From: Lineus longissimus
Lineage: Eukaryota > Nemertea > Pilidiophora > Heteronemertea > Lineidae
Direction of reading: 5' to 3'
Length of the DNA stretch: 64,000 bases
Assembly: GCF_910592395.1 (NCBI RefSeq)
Contig: NC_088308.1
Coordinates: 24,197,501-24,261,500 of the forward strand
Shown here: piece by piece, positions 1 to 11,200 of the stretch
How the letters are laid out: every line of letters begins with the position of its first letter
Numbering within the stretch: the stretch's first letter is position 1
The notes under the pieces: model-generated
Databases searched by the model: none
Told to the model about the DNA's origin: nothing
Seen by the model: only the letters and a program-made list of their open reading frames with translations
Translations under genes and position numbers: made by a program

Positions 1-3000
1 TGGATGGTAAAAATATCGTGCATTGTCTTTTTTTTTAGGAATGCGAAATTCCTCAACTAACGTCACCAGTAGGGTTTTCAGATTCGTGTTCTCTAGTACA
101 TGTAAAGTGCTACAGCGTAGTACAGTAGTACAGACCTGCGATATTTCAGGGGTAGCCTATAAGCATATTTTTGCTCTAAACATGATAACTGACCGTGCAA
201 AGAACGGACTGAGGTTTCTTCTGCTCGCCCAGATGGAAAGTTCGGTCCGATCAATTGGCGATTGCTGTCGTTTGTCGTGGAAGATCCAGTATAGTAGCTG
301 GTCATGGATTTGTGGTAGAATGGTTTTCTTAGTTGTGAGGAGGTAAATGTTCATTCAGAATCATACCTTGCAATACGACTGATTAGCCTCCTGATAATTT
401 GATGAGAATTCGATATCTTGATTACTCTAAGTTCATGGCTAAACATACAATGTCGTTGACGTAAGGGCATATCCACCTGTCTTAACTACTAACACGTGAT
501 GAAGATGCTTAATTAGATGTCTTAAACATGAGTAAAATGTCTAAAGATGTTTTACTTCCTTGGTTTGCCAGGCGAGTGATTGTAAACAGAATCCTTTGAT
601 TTCTAACATCTGAAGGAGGGATAATGGCTTGCTTAGCTTGGGGATGCGGAGGTGTGAGATAGGAACCATGTGTAGCCCGTGGCATTGATACTAAACATTC
701 TCGTGTAACCAGCAATATACTCTCGATTTTGAACATGACATATGAGCGAAATAAAACCTGAATCTCAGGATGGATACCGAATCGAGACTAAGCTAAGTTT
801 TATTGGTCTTTGCCTTGTTCCTTTGTGTACCGCTGGTTACTGTAAGCCTTTACCTTCCTCGGCAATATTGTACAAAAACATGGAAACACTAGGGCACACC
901 TTCGGTTTTCTCACAAAGAACTGCTACACAGTCGTCATCTTTGTGATAACAGTGATGTTGCATGGAGGGAGATTTCTTTGTATTGGACTATAATTTCCAG
1001 ATAATTTATTTTCAGGACGGAGTCACGAACAGGATCCGGAGGTAAGATTATTATAACCTGGCCAAAGTAACGATTACGTCCATGAGATTTTCTGGCAACC
1101 TGAGGTAACATAGTAAAGTGTGTTCAACTACTCTGGTTCCGCGAACTCGCTAAGATATCTTAAAAACCAAGAGATCAAAAAGTACAGAAAGGTATTTGCT
1201 GTGATTTATTTCTTGAGACTCCCCAACACAATCGTCTCGCTAAAATGGTCCACCACGCGTTGTCGATATCATGCACAGGTTATTTGAAGTGATGGTTTTA
1301 CAAAGGGCACGGATGACACGTTCAAGTAGCTGTTATTACTACTAGATGTTGAGCTATACTTTCTTTATAGGCCGTGAATATATCATTTTATGAGCTGAAT
1401 TGATCTTTTGAGTAGAACGATGAGAATTGCTCCTATCTGACGAGGTACAGGTCCCCTCCTGGCGTGATGCCGCATGTAATTGCCGGGTTTCATCAAGTGA
1501 TAAATGGACCATTTGCTGGTGTCTCTCTGCAAAAGATTAAGCATAAATAGCTTGCGGTAGATCGACGAAACTTCTATCCCTCCCGAAAATTCATAATGCT
1601 GGGCCATTACACTAAAATAATATCCCCCTTCCTTGAATTTGTAACATTATTTGGACACGAGCCACAGATGATGTTACATTGGCAGCTGTCGTAATGCAAC
1701 TCAATGCAAACTACCAGATCATCTCCCAAAATCAATATGATTTGAAAAGGCAGGAAATAGAGTGACTGTTCAATGCCTCAACCTGAATTAAACGGGGTCG
1801 AAAGGAAATTGAATGATCCTTTACAAAAGAGTCTTACTAGGATGGCCAATGTAAGACGACGGGAAAAGAAATTATTCAGGCGGGAAACCTTCAAGCCGTG
1901 AGGAGTGCTACTCTCGTGCATGTTTTGTGTTGGTCACATCAACAACTGCAACAAATTGTAGTTGCGAGACACCAGCTACCGTGATCCTAACGACAACATG
2001 TTAAAAAGAGAATCATCACCATTATTAAGGCAGATTTGTTCGATCACTTAACTTTCAGAATCGTACCACAACACTATCTCAATTACGAGATGCCCCACAC
2101 CAGGCACGACGATGGTCCGTATGACATATAAATTGGATGGCCCATCGACAGTGCGGGGGTATTCTTAATGTCTACCTGCCAGTTGAAACATTGCAGATTT
2201 CCTGGGCTGCTCCCATAATGGCTTGCTGGCTCGAACATTGACAGATTGAGTAATGAATATAACCTGCATCGGCCATGCTTTCATATTCATCACCACGACG
2301 ATGGATTCTTCAGCGCCGGTGTAGAAGTTTAAAATGTCCTGGGATAGAATGTCCGGGAAACAATGGATTCTATTATGCGCTTTAATCTCTGAGCTATTGG
2401 CGGTCATGGCCTCTATAGAACCAGATAGCGGAATACAATAGGGCCGGACACTTTTTCCAGGGGGACATTTTCTTCTTTTACACCGGTCATCATTCTCTTA
2501 TTTGGCAACCGTCTCGGAGTTGGTTTGATTGGGCGATTGCCTTTCAGCATATGTGTTTTGATTTCATCAAACTATCGACTATCAACTATCAACAAGATGT
2601 ACTTTTTAATGGTGCATCCTACAGGTCCCAAAAGGTTAACATTTATTTGTCTCTGCGGTGAAAATGAGGATGAAGTTGTCTGAACACTTTTGATGACCTA
2701 AATTGATACTATTATTGATGTTATGATTTCATTTCATTTCGAATTTCATTTGGAATCTAGCCATCTGTTGACTGATCCAAGGCGGACAGGCCTAAGATAA
2801 GCCCATGGGCTCGCTTATGCCAACACTTCATCCCTGGCTTGTCGCCCAGAGCCAAAGTTACTCCTGTGATTCATAATTAGAATTATCATGTCACCTGATG
2901 CAACGTACATCAATTTTCATTTTTTATGTTTGCTTTCCCGAACTATCCCAATACATCATCTTGTACCTGACACAAATTCGAATGGGAATAGATAGCTGCA

Positions 3001-4938
3001 TGTCGTTTGCTGACCCAGGTTGCAGCAGACGTCATTGGATTTCTGTTTGTAGCTGTGAGAATATGACTCTTCATCTACGCTTGATTGCTGAGTACATCAA
3101 CCGTGCTGCCAAAAAAGCAAATGCTTGATATAGGCATGTTTTGAACTGATATGATGCATCCGAACAGTGATTGCGGTGACCAGTAGGCATCAACATGAAC
3201 GTGTGTACATGTAAACCGCCATCTTTATTTCATGAATTTCGTGAATAACCTCAAAACGAATGAATCAACAGAAAGAAAGGGCACATCGAAGTACAAGTCG
3301 TTACAAGCAAGACATTCTAGGTTGTTACTGGTACATATGTACTCCAGTGGTGACGTATTCGTAAAGCCATTTCAGCAATGCTGAGAAATAGGTGTTTAGG
3401 TCCTCATTCTATGTGCTTATCTGTTTAAGATCTATGAAATAAATGTGGTTTGAATGGTTTGGTACACTAGAGTCGCGACCAATTATCTATTTTTCACTAC
3501 CACATACGAGATTTTAGTTGCTTCTAAAACGTCGATTTGTCGTGTAAACGATCAGTATGTCTGGTGGAAAACAGTTGAAGACGAATGTTTTCACAGATGC
3601 CTTAGTTAGATTAGGATTGAATGCGTTTTGAACATTGCAGAATTAAACTAAACTCTACACTAAACCCGATCAATTGATCGGAAGAATGATTGATAAACTC
3701 ATGATGCAACGAAATGTGGTCACCATGTCTCACAATCCGTGGTATTAGTCATGACCTTCCTACAAGAAATGGTTGAGCGAAGCGGACAGATACACCAAAG
3801 TGACGACAATAGCATTTTCGCTCTGTAATCATTTTCGCCACAGGACTAACCCTGTCACCATCTCGTGCAATTGGACGATCGATCTCACTAATGTGTTTTT
3901 GACCATGGCCAGGGATGGCACGACCATCCGGAGGTGGCCCATTGGATATGCTTTGACTGAATCATTTGCCCTTTGACATTAAAGAAGCATCTTCCAATCA
4001 TTTTAAAGGAATATAAATGGGGTTTGCCTATCCAGACCTTTTATTTAAATTGATATTTGCGGTGCCCTTTGATGGCACACGTTCAATGAGATGGTGTTTG
4101 TTTGACGCTGTTTTTGGATTGCGTCTCTCCTTAGTTTATAGTATGTTGTAGGACCAACATTGAATCGAAACAAATACAAAACTCAACAAGAACAAAAAGT
4201 AAGGCTGTATTAACTTGACGTTTCCTTTAACAGGGAGGAGATGCTACTACAGTTAGGGGCCAATCAGGTTTATTGGCTATTAGTCTTACCTTTGATCTTC
4301 TAGTTACGCAATAATATTTTAATATCCTTATCTGTCCGTGCTATATGTTCATGTCTCGATTAATTCAAACTCGGAAAAACACCGCTATCTTTAATTCATA
4401 CTCTCTCTAATCTCGGCTTGAGCAACATCCATAACTGTTGTGCCGGCTTTGACAGCCTTTCTGATGGTTTGATGCTAATGGATCCTAGCCACAGGAGTTT
4501 GGCCTACATCGCTGTGTCTGACTTAGCCGGCCATGGATTTATCTCGGACTGCATGGTAAATGCGAAGATTTATGATGTTCTATGCGCGGAAAGAGAAATA
4601 TTTGCAATGATGATGCTTACCGATAATCCTTGTAGGGGGTATGTAGCAACCATGCCGACAAGTTCGCATTATCGAAGATAGAAAGAATCATTGGTTCGAT
4701 CTAGTAAGTTGAAATTTCAAGTTTGATAACTCTAGTGTTTTATGGACGGAAACAACTGCATGTAAGTGTCTTTGTAGATATCTGCTCTTTTTTTATTTGG
4801 TGCTTGGTCATTTACTTATGAAACAAAAAATATAGTAGAAAGATATACTATATATTCCTTTCTAAGAAAAGACTTTGCTGTGACAGTAAACAATTAACCT
4901 GTAGCACGGAGTTGATCCACTATTTCAACGATTAACAT
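1..4938. other. Non-coding stretch, nothing recognised
   Basis: No gene of a known family, RNA gene or transposon end was recognised here. Open frames on both strands are short, mostly lack an ATG near their 5' end, and have no recognisable domain. The longest (4418-4681, plus strand) begins at TTG and has no family resemblance. There is a short T-run near the left end and small imperfect repeats such as the ACTATC run at about 2571-2590. Intergenic or intronic DNA is the simplest reading. Confidence 0.6.
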
Positions 4939-5226
4939 TTAAATATTGATGAATTCCACGAGTCTTCGTCCGTTTGCCACTTCCTTGAATAAATCGTCAT
5001 GCATCTCAAGTAGAGTTGTCCTTGAGCTTTCCCTGTATTTGAGAGTGTGGGTAAAAACTTGTGTCCCTGACAATTTACATAGATTGGACGCAGGTAGTGA
5101 CAACGATAAGTCTGAGCAGACGTTTTTCAGCATTTGTTGCAGTGACTTTGATCCGTTCGGCAAAGCAATTAACTCGGTAATCAAACGGGTGATTCGTGCC
5201 ATCATCCGATCAGTCCATTCACCCAT
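4939..5226 (-). CDS. Possible coding exon, unknown protein, 95 codons
   Basis: This open frame starts at a true ATG (5226, reading leftwards) and ends at a TAA. The frame is open for about ten codons upstream of the ATG, and an AG lies just before it, so it could also be an internal or terminal exon. The translation is mixed hydrophilic and helical, with no transmembrane segment, no cysteine pattern and no repeat. It reads more like a soluble protein than most chance frames in the window, but I recognise no domain. The opposite strand is open over almost the same interval, as happens when codons are RNY-biased. Length alone is within chance expectation, so this is only a candidate. Confidence 0.22.
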   Translation of the reverse strand: MGEWTDRMMARITRLITELIALPNGSKSLQQMLKNVCSDLSLSLPASNLCKLSGTQVFTHTLKYRESSRTTLLEMHDDLFKEVANGRRLVEFINI

Positions 5227-6607
5227 CTCTGCATTTTTCGTATGAATTGTCGCTCAGACCTTTAAATAAAAGCAATTCAAAGACGTAATTTAACCGTCAT
5301 TTTAATTCCATCAAGGACCATGTTTCATCTACTCTTCACAGCTGTTATTGTCGCTATGGCTAGCAGAAAGGATATATATTATCTCTGACAACTCACTAAA
5401 CAAATGGCCAAGGGACTAACTACTCTCCATCAATTCTCGAGTATAATTCTATTCTAGCCTTACCAGACGGCTCGTTATCGCTTCTTGACAAATTAGTTTT
5501 TCATGAAATTTTAGCTGTCGAAGACTATTATCACGGGGTCAATATCGGATACTAGTAATTTACATCAAGTAAAATTGACCCATTCAAAAGTGAACTTCAC
5601 TTTTGAGTAAAGTTCGAATTGTCTGATTAGTTGCGGCAAAAAGGCAAGCCTTGCTTATGCTTGTTGTTGGTGATTTAATGTTACATTACCATGGAATTGC
5701 AATGATTTATTACGGTTTAAGCATTGGATTGACTCCATGAAAATTCCAATTGCAAACTGTGCTGTGCAAAGCATGCTAGGATAGAACTATGCATGATAGG
5801 TAGATGAGAAGATAACAAATAAATCAAAAGGTCAAATCAAAATGGCAGTGAAATAAAGAAAGTTGTAATATTTAAAGCACTAATAACTAAAACCCTAGTC
5901 ACACTTTTGGTGAAATTAATAACATTCCTTATCATGGGCTATCTGTTTTCATTTCCCTCTAAAGCTAACGGAGCTAACGGGTGGTTGTGTCTTACAACAG
6001 TTTTCGCGGTTGATGTTGTTGCCTCGGAAGCACCGCATTGACTATTTAACGATTAGCTCAGCGATGGCACTACTGAGACCAATCTTTCGCTTGGCCGGGA
6101 TCGAGTGAAGCATCAATAGAACACCGATTTGTTCGCGAGAACGAGTAAGGCTGATCCGTTCTTAAGGTGCAAGTTCTATCGAACGGCCTCAATTTGGTGA
6201 TACCCTAATTTCTGGCTATTCTGAAAACTTGCACTCAGTGGACTTGGAGTTAATTTTCAAATGTGACAAGTTGGGTTAAAGTACTTTTCGGGTCTACGCC
6301 ACGTGCTTTTCAAAAAGATTCTTGTTTGATGTGTTGGAAGCGAATCACTGATCGTACGATTAACTGAAGTATATCCGGGTTATTTGGATAAACACCCTCT
6401 ATATCTCTCTTATAAACTGCCAATTTCATAGAGAAAATCGCATGCATCGTGAAGGACAAACAACTTTACTAGAATTTCGGCTCTAAAGTATTATCTCAAT
6501 GAAGAGTCGTTCAGTTCGGGATAACTCGCGATGGAGTACCTGGAGATGATGCAAGTGTGATTCACATTCTCTGCTGCCAAAGGTAACACGTCACTTCTCT
6601 TTTTCTC
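5227..6607. other. Non-coding stretch with one palindrome
   Basis: No gene seen. The only structured item is the 23-bp perfect palindrome at 5584-5606, listed separately. The rest is ordinary AT-rich sequence. Confidence 0.55.
5584..5606. repeat. 23-bp perfect palindrome
   Basis: The arms TCAAAAGTGAA (5584-5594) and TTCACTTTTGA (5596-5606) are exact reverse complements around a single central C. It could extrude a small cruciform or bind a dimeric factor. Perfect short palindromes also arise by chance in 64 kb of AT-rich DNA, and no function can be assigned. Confidence 0.6.
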
Positions 6608-6844
6608 CTAAACTGTGAGTTGCAGAGCAGAGCCCGTTTCAGAACATAGCCCACTGTTAGATATTAAAATCTCGTCGACATACATTTTCTGTTGAACATC
6701 TAAAGCTATTTTGGTTCCAAGCCACATTCCTGTAAAGTCGTGCCGATTTGACAATCTAGGTGCGTTTTTTAAATCGTTAAATCCATCGTTCGTTTCGTGC
6801 TTTTTGTTGGTGTTATCCAATAGTCGCGTTACAAAAACTGGCAA
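6608..6844 (-). CDS. Possible coding exon, unknown protein, 78 codons
   Basis: On the minus strand the frame is open from about 6871 down to a stop at 6608. There is no ATG at the 5' end; the listed start is a TTG. If the stretch is coding it must be a spliced exon. A CTAAATCAG sequence at the open 5' edge could serve as a weak acceptor. The translation is rich in Asn, Asp and Lys with few low-complexity runs and looks protein-like. I recognise no family. The stretch lies directly upstream of, and on the opposite strand to, the zinc-ribbon unit at 7.2 kb, but no link between them is visible. Confidence 0.18.
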   Translation of the reverse strand: MPVFVTRLLDNTNKKHETNDGFNDLKNAPRLSNRHDFTGMWLGTKIALDVQQKMYVDEILISNSGLCSETGSALQLTV

Positions 6845-7225
6845 TGATACATGTATGTTGACGAATCTGATTTAGCTACATCGATTTGCGTTTCTGGACA
6901 TTTAGATATTCAGAAGCGAACTTATATTGACCGTTGATATTGCAAATTACGAATTGCATTTTATTTTGGCATAACAGCGTTGTGTGGATAGAGGTTTTGC
7001 AACTGCTTGACCAAATGCATTAAAGCTGGAGCAGTTTCAAACTTGTGGTATCAGCATCTGTTGAAGAAATGTGGGTGTTGACTAGTCATGCTATTTACTA
7101 CTCTCAAATCAGCACTTTGCAATCAGTAATAAAATGAGCATAAAACAAGGAATATTTATGTGAAAAGCTATTTTTTTATAAATTCGCCCCGTTAAAAGGT
7201 AGACCCAGACAAGCGTGTTTGGCTC

Positions 7226-7234
7226 TATATAAAT
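7226..7234 (+). promoter_or_regulatory. TATA box of the zinc-ribbon unit
   Basis: A consensus TATATAAAT lies 19-27 bases before the first in-frame TTG of the zinc-ribbon frame. Transcription would therefore be expected to start at about 7255. A TATA box placed immediately before compact small frames is typical of viral and mobile-element transcription units. The preceding 350 bases (6872-7225) hold no gene that I can see. The match is to a short AT-rich word, so chance cannot be excluded. Confidence 0.45.
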
Positions 7235-7244
7235 TACTGGCAGA

Positions 7245-7502
7245 TTGCAGACATATGATTCGATAAATATTCCATACAACGTTAATACTGTTTATTTGAA
7301 TGATCTATTGGTCATAGTTACCAATCAACCAAATTCATTAAGAGTTGGAATAATTCATGGATATTCCTATTGCCTAAAATGCAGAGCTTTTACGTCAAAT
7401 AAAGGTAAAATAGCCCGCCATAAAACCGCCAATGGTCGTGGCTATGTGACCGTTAAGTGTGGTAGATGTGGGAACAAGAAAAGTAGTTTTGTTAAGAGGT
7501 AA
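7245..7502 (+). CDS. Small zinc-ribbon protein, virus-like, no ATG start
   Basis: The frame is open from a stop at 7230-7232 to a TAA at 7500-7502. The C-terminal half carries a treble-clef or zinc-ribbon pattern: YCLKC at about residues 43-47, an NGR tripeptide at about 64-66, and CGRCG at about 72-76, followed by a Lys-rich tail ending FVKR. The spacing CxxC, then NGR, then CxxCG with a basic end resembles the small zinc-ribbon family that includes DUF5679-type proteins, found in large DNA viruses, phages and Polinton/adintovirus-like elements. That is a pattern judgement from memory, not a search. Residues 1-42 are Asn, Val and Ile rich and unrecognised. There is no in-frame ATG anywhere in the frame. 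Initiation would need a spliced 5' exon or a non-ATG codon, or else the start has been lost. The next frame follows after 26 bases on the same strand. The role is probably nucleic-acid or protein binding. Confidence 0.55.
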   Translation: MQTYDSINIPYNVNTVYLNDLLVIVTNQPNSLRVGIIHGYSYCLKCRAFTSNKGKIARHKTANGRGYVTVKCGRCGNKKSSFVKR

Positions 7503-7528
7503 TTTAACAAAAATATCATTATGTAAAT

Positions 7529-7753
7529 ATGAAGAGGATGTACAAATATGTACCCTTAAAAGAGTACTTTAACAGACGTGAGAACCAATGGGGTCCTGAA
7601 CCTGACTTCGTCATGAGAGCAAAGCTCGAACAGGGTTTTATTCGACCTAGGGAAGGTTTCCCTTCTTCTATCCCTGCTTCTTCCCAAAGTGACAAGTATT
7701 CTACACTTCCTGTTGCGCCTATGAGTTGTACCCATGTGCCTATGAACACATAA
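7529..7753 (+). CDS. Unknown 74-codon protein, 5' half of a broken frame
   Basis: This frame starts at a true ATG, with a second ATG three codons later, 26 bases after the stop of the zinc-ribbon frame on the same strand. The N-terminal third is basic and aromatic (KRMYKYVPLKEYFNRREN). The centre contains a WGPEPDF motif, and the C-terminal third is rich in Ser and Pro and probably disordered. It ends at a TAA (7751-7753), after which the same frame stays open for a further 56 codons and encodes a CxxC...CxxC module. The TAA differs by one base from a CAA codon. The simplest reading is that one longer gene has acquired a nonsense mutation; programmed readthrough is less likely. No family recognised. 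Confidence 0.4.
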   Translation: MKRMYKYVPLKEYFNRRENQWGPEPDFVMRAKLEQGFIRPREGFPSSIPASSQSDKYSTLPVAPMSCTHVPMNT

Positions 7754-7924
7754 CCAAGAATAAATCAGTATGACACAAGGACTGAAACTGATGCCGTATT
7801 ATGCCATAATTGTAAAAGATGGATGCTGTTTGAATACAAAAGAGATTTAAACCCAATGAGGCATGGTGATACGTTTACATACAAGTTCTGCATCAATTGT
7901 AGTGCGATTGTAAGTCTCCGATAA
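7754..7924 (+). pseudogene. Zinc-ribbon continuation after an in-frame stop
   Basis: This is in the same reading frame as the 7529-7753 frame and separated from it only by the TAA at 7751-7753. It runs to a TAA at 7922-7924. It contains CHNCKRW (cysteines at 7802 and 7811, approximate) and, 25 residues after the first knuckle, CINC, which is a second plausible four-cysteine zinc-binding module. Two CxxC pairs at zinc-ribbon spacing just past a stop are unlikely in random sequence and argue that the two parts were once one protein. It is called a pseudogene because no initiation codon lies at its start. Confidence 0.45.
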
Positions 7925-8039
7925 TTTTGAAGGTTAAAACCCAAATGTACCTCTGTTGCTGTTTGCCAGGGGATTTTTCGCCACTCAATTCCTTGCCAAT
8001 ATATAATCATAAAGACTTTTAAGAAATCATAGGAAAAAC

Positions 8040-8243
8040 TTGTATAATCGTAATCTTATTCCTTGCCTTAAATCATTCAGTTTGTCATACAAGTTCAGTT
8101 TAATTTCAAATTTCAATTCCAGGGGATTGTTTGTCAGAGAATTGACAGGTCATATCAAACTAATCAAGAGATTAGGGAAACTTACAACATACATGTATGT
8201 AGACTTAATGAAATTTAGAAAATATTCCATGAAATGTTCATGA
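8040..8243 (+). CDS. Doubtful small frame at end of the virus-like unit
   Basis: A Lys, Ser and Leu rich frame of 67 codons opens at a TTG and ends at a TGA 13 bases before the first polyadenylation signal of this unit. Two in-frame ATGs occur only near its C-terminal end. Apart from its position, nothing marks it as coding. It may simply be 3' untranslated sequence of the unit that starts at the 7226 TATA box. Confidence 0.15.
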   Translation: MYNRNLIPCLKSFSLSYKFSLISNFNSRGLFVRELTGHIKLIKRLGKLTTYMYVDLMKFRKYSMKCS

Positions 8244-8256
8244 ATATACATTTCTG

Positions 8257-8290
8257 AATAAAGTAATAAAAAAGACAGTGTATTTGTCTT
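8257..8290 (+). terminator. Polyadenylation signals with GT/T-rich downstream element
   Basis: AATAAA at 8257-8262 and again at 8265-8270 are followed within about 10-25 bases by a GTGTATTTGTCTTTC stretch. That is the usual order of a metazoan poly(A) site. Together with the TATA box at 7226 it frames a transcription unit of about 1.05 kb around the zinc-ribbon frames. AATAAA is common by chance in AT-rich DNA, so the evidence is the arrangement and not the hexamer. Confidence 0.4.
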
Positions 8291-11200
8291 TCTAATATTC
8301 TCATTCCTGTGAGGTCAGGTCTCTGAAATACCCTGATTGGTATTGAGACTTTGTCTCAGTAGCTGGAGACTTTTATGTCATGGACACATTCCATCTCAGG
8401 GCTACTGTATTGTGGTTGCTCGTGAGAACGCCAAACTGGAATATTTGTCTTTAACTGAATGTTCATACCGCGGACGAAAAGCCTGCTAAGATTATGAGAT
8501 TTGCCATCATGAAGTACAGTGCTACTAACATAATGTTTGAATCTTGTCAGATTTCACCAGAATCTTAAAAGAATCGCATGAAATTGTAAAAATATTGAAG
8601 TTAAGCATTTCCAGGATCTTATCTTAAATTTCGTCCCTTGTAATTCTGACAATCTGTCCTTTTCTGGATAAGCTTTTGATAACAAGCTATCAAAATATCG
8701 TCGATCATATCCATTAACGTAAGAGCTCCGGTCCTGGCCAGCCTTCAACAAAGTAACTAGCCAACGCCCTACAGGTACATTGATTATTGATCCAAATTAA
8801 TCAGAGTAATTGTAAGATAATGGATGGTCCTCAGCAAGTGTCATATAAACCTTTGGTACTACGCCATTATCACGATCTCTACTTTATGTAATATCATACG
8901 ATCAAATTACCGTCCAAAAATCTTTCTACGTCAAATACGATACCAACACTTCCCCCTAGTCAATCGAGACCACAAGAACTTGTCACTAACTGCACTCACA
9001 GACTAAACTTATAATTTATTTTCTGTTGAATATAAAGAATAAAAAACAACAACTTATATTGAGCCCATATTAGTTTTCCCCTTTAACACAGTTTATCGAA
9101 ATACTCCTAGAAAATATAACTTTTAAAAAAACCGTTCGAAATCGAAAATGTAATCATCTTCTTTTCTTGGATAGTTTTGTCTACGTGTACACGTGCTAAT
9201 TACGTCTCTTTAAATACGTTTCAACATGAACATACGATCCGATACCATTAATGGATATTCAGTAATACGCAGATAAATTGACTTCTAAGAAGAGGAATGG
9301 TTTAAATGAGGAGCACAACAGTAAGAACAACAGTTAAAATGTAGCTAGTTATAGATATTAAGGAGCTTTAATGAGACACTTGAATGTACACCATGCCTTG
9401 AAAGTGCACTGGCAATGCAGCTACCAGTCTTATACTGTCTTATACTGTCGGAGGTCAAAGACGGAATCGTAACATTTACGAGTAACAGAAAGAGAGTTTA
9501 TCAGCGCTCTCCCCAATAGCAATTTTGGCTTGGTATATAGTTGAAATAATGTTAGTACTTCTTAATAATTATTATGCTTCATTTGTAGTATTTGCACATC
9601 AAAAGGGCCGGGCTTGTGGCTTTCTATTTCCCATCACAGAACATTGTTGATCCAAGTGGAAACATTTGCGTGTTCCGTGCTTGTGATGTCATGTACAATA
9701 TCTCTCCCTATTGGTCACAAATCAGAGGCCATACAATATGTAAATAATATGAATAATGGCTGTAATCTTCACCATGTTCTACAGAAATGCAGGCAGTATC
9801 ACTGGATGGAGGCCAAACATGTGATCTAATGACATCTTTCCCACAGACGTCCATGTCCGGGGCTTCACACACCAGTACTGTAGTGTGTTACCTCCTGTTA
9901 ATAGATTACATTATTTGACCATTTTACCTTTTTTAAAGTGACAGTGGTGAAGATATAAAAAAATCAATAATCAGCACATAATTCTAAAAATCTCAAGATA
10001 AAAGGATATCTACGATGTCTTTTTATATATTATTTGTAGATAGTCCTATTTGTAGATATTTCCAAAAATATTTTTCGTATCTACTAGTTTTTTTCAAATT
10101 TCTTTTTTTCAGTTAAAAGAGAAATATGGGGGAAAGAATGTTTTTTGGACAAGTTTATAGAAGTGGCTTCACATATACATAGAGTTAATGTCTATTGGAC
10201 GTCCATTCAGGTACGCATTTTACATCAATCAACATCAACTTCAGTAGCGGACGACTGACTCAAACATCTTTGGTCAGATGCGCACCGGATTTCTCCCTCA
10301 TGCTGTCATGGTCAACATGCTTTAATTGCAATTCCGGAGTTGGAATCAATTTTTTTTTCTGATGATGACTGGTCTAAAAGGGTACGTTATGTATTTGCTA
10401 TAGGACAAAGAAGACGCCATTCTGTTTAACTGCTGTGTCCAAATAGCGGCATCCAGCTTGTGTTGTAGTGCTTGATCAATAAATCTGAATGTAGCCGTCG
10501 CTCATATTGTCAGGGACATTTGGACCCCTTGTTCCGCAAACCAACGGCACATCATCGATAACTAATCATATAACTCCCGTGCAAATTCTATTACCTGATG
10601 GTCACACCAGAAGGAGACCAATCAGGCTGGCCATACCCACAGATCGCTGTCAAGCTAACGTAATTTCAGTCATTTGGCAACTGGGCAAACTGGTACATCT
10701 TCCCATTGATTGCAGTAGGGTTATAAAATGTGTCTGTTGCGTGGCGGGTACTTGCAGTGGAAGGCCTTACAAAGTTCACGGGATGTTCAGTCCTGCAGAA
10801 TGGGCTGTAAGATTTTAGAGCACAATCTGCGGTTATACTTCATGGAATTTAAATGCATTGTTGAAAATTGGCAGTGGTTTGATAAAGAGACTATAATTCA
10901 TTCGAAGTATGGTGGCTACTTCCTTCCCATGTCGTGATGCGGTTCCAACTAATTAGAATCCAATGGAAAATGAATCGATCTGAATCACTGGTTTGTTCAT
11001 TGATTGAATTGATATTCTCCTTTAATTATTGCTGTGAATAGCGATACCTTCTCCAGCTCCCTCTTGATGGCTCAAAAGCGGTGTGTAATCCCTGTTCATT
11101 TAACCAAAACTCGCTGCACCTTTTGTGCATTCACTGTGAGATTATTTTAGTCCTCGTCAGGATGAGGTGGTTTTTGCAGGAAGGTATTGAACCTTTCAGT

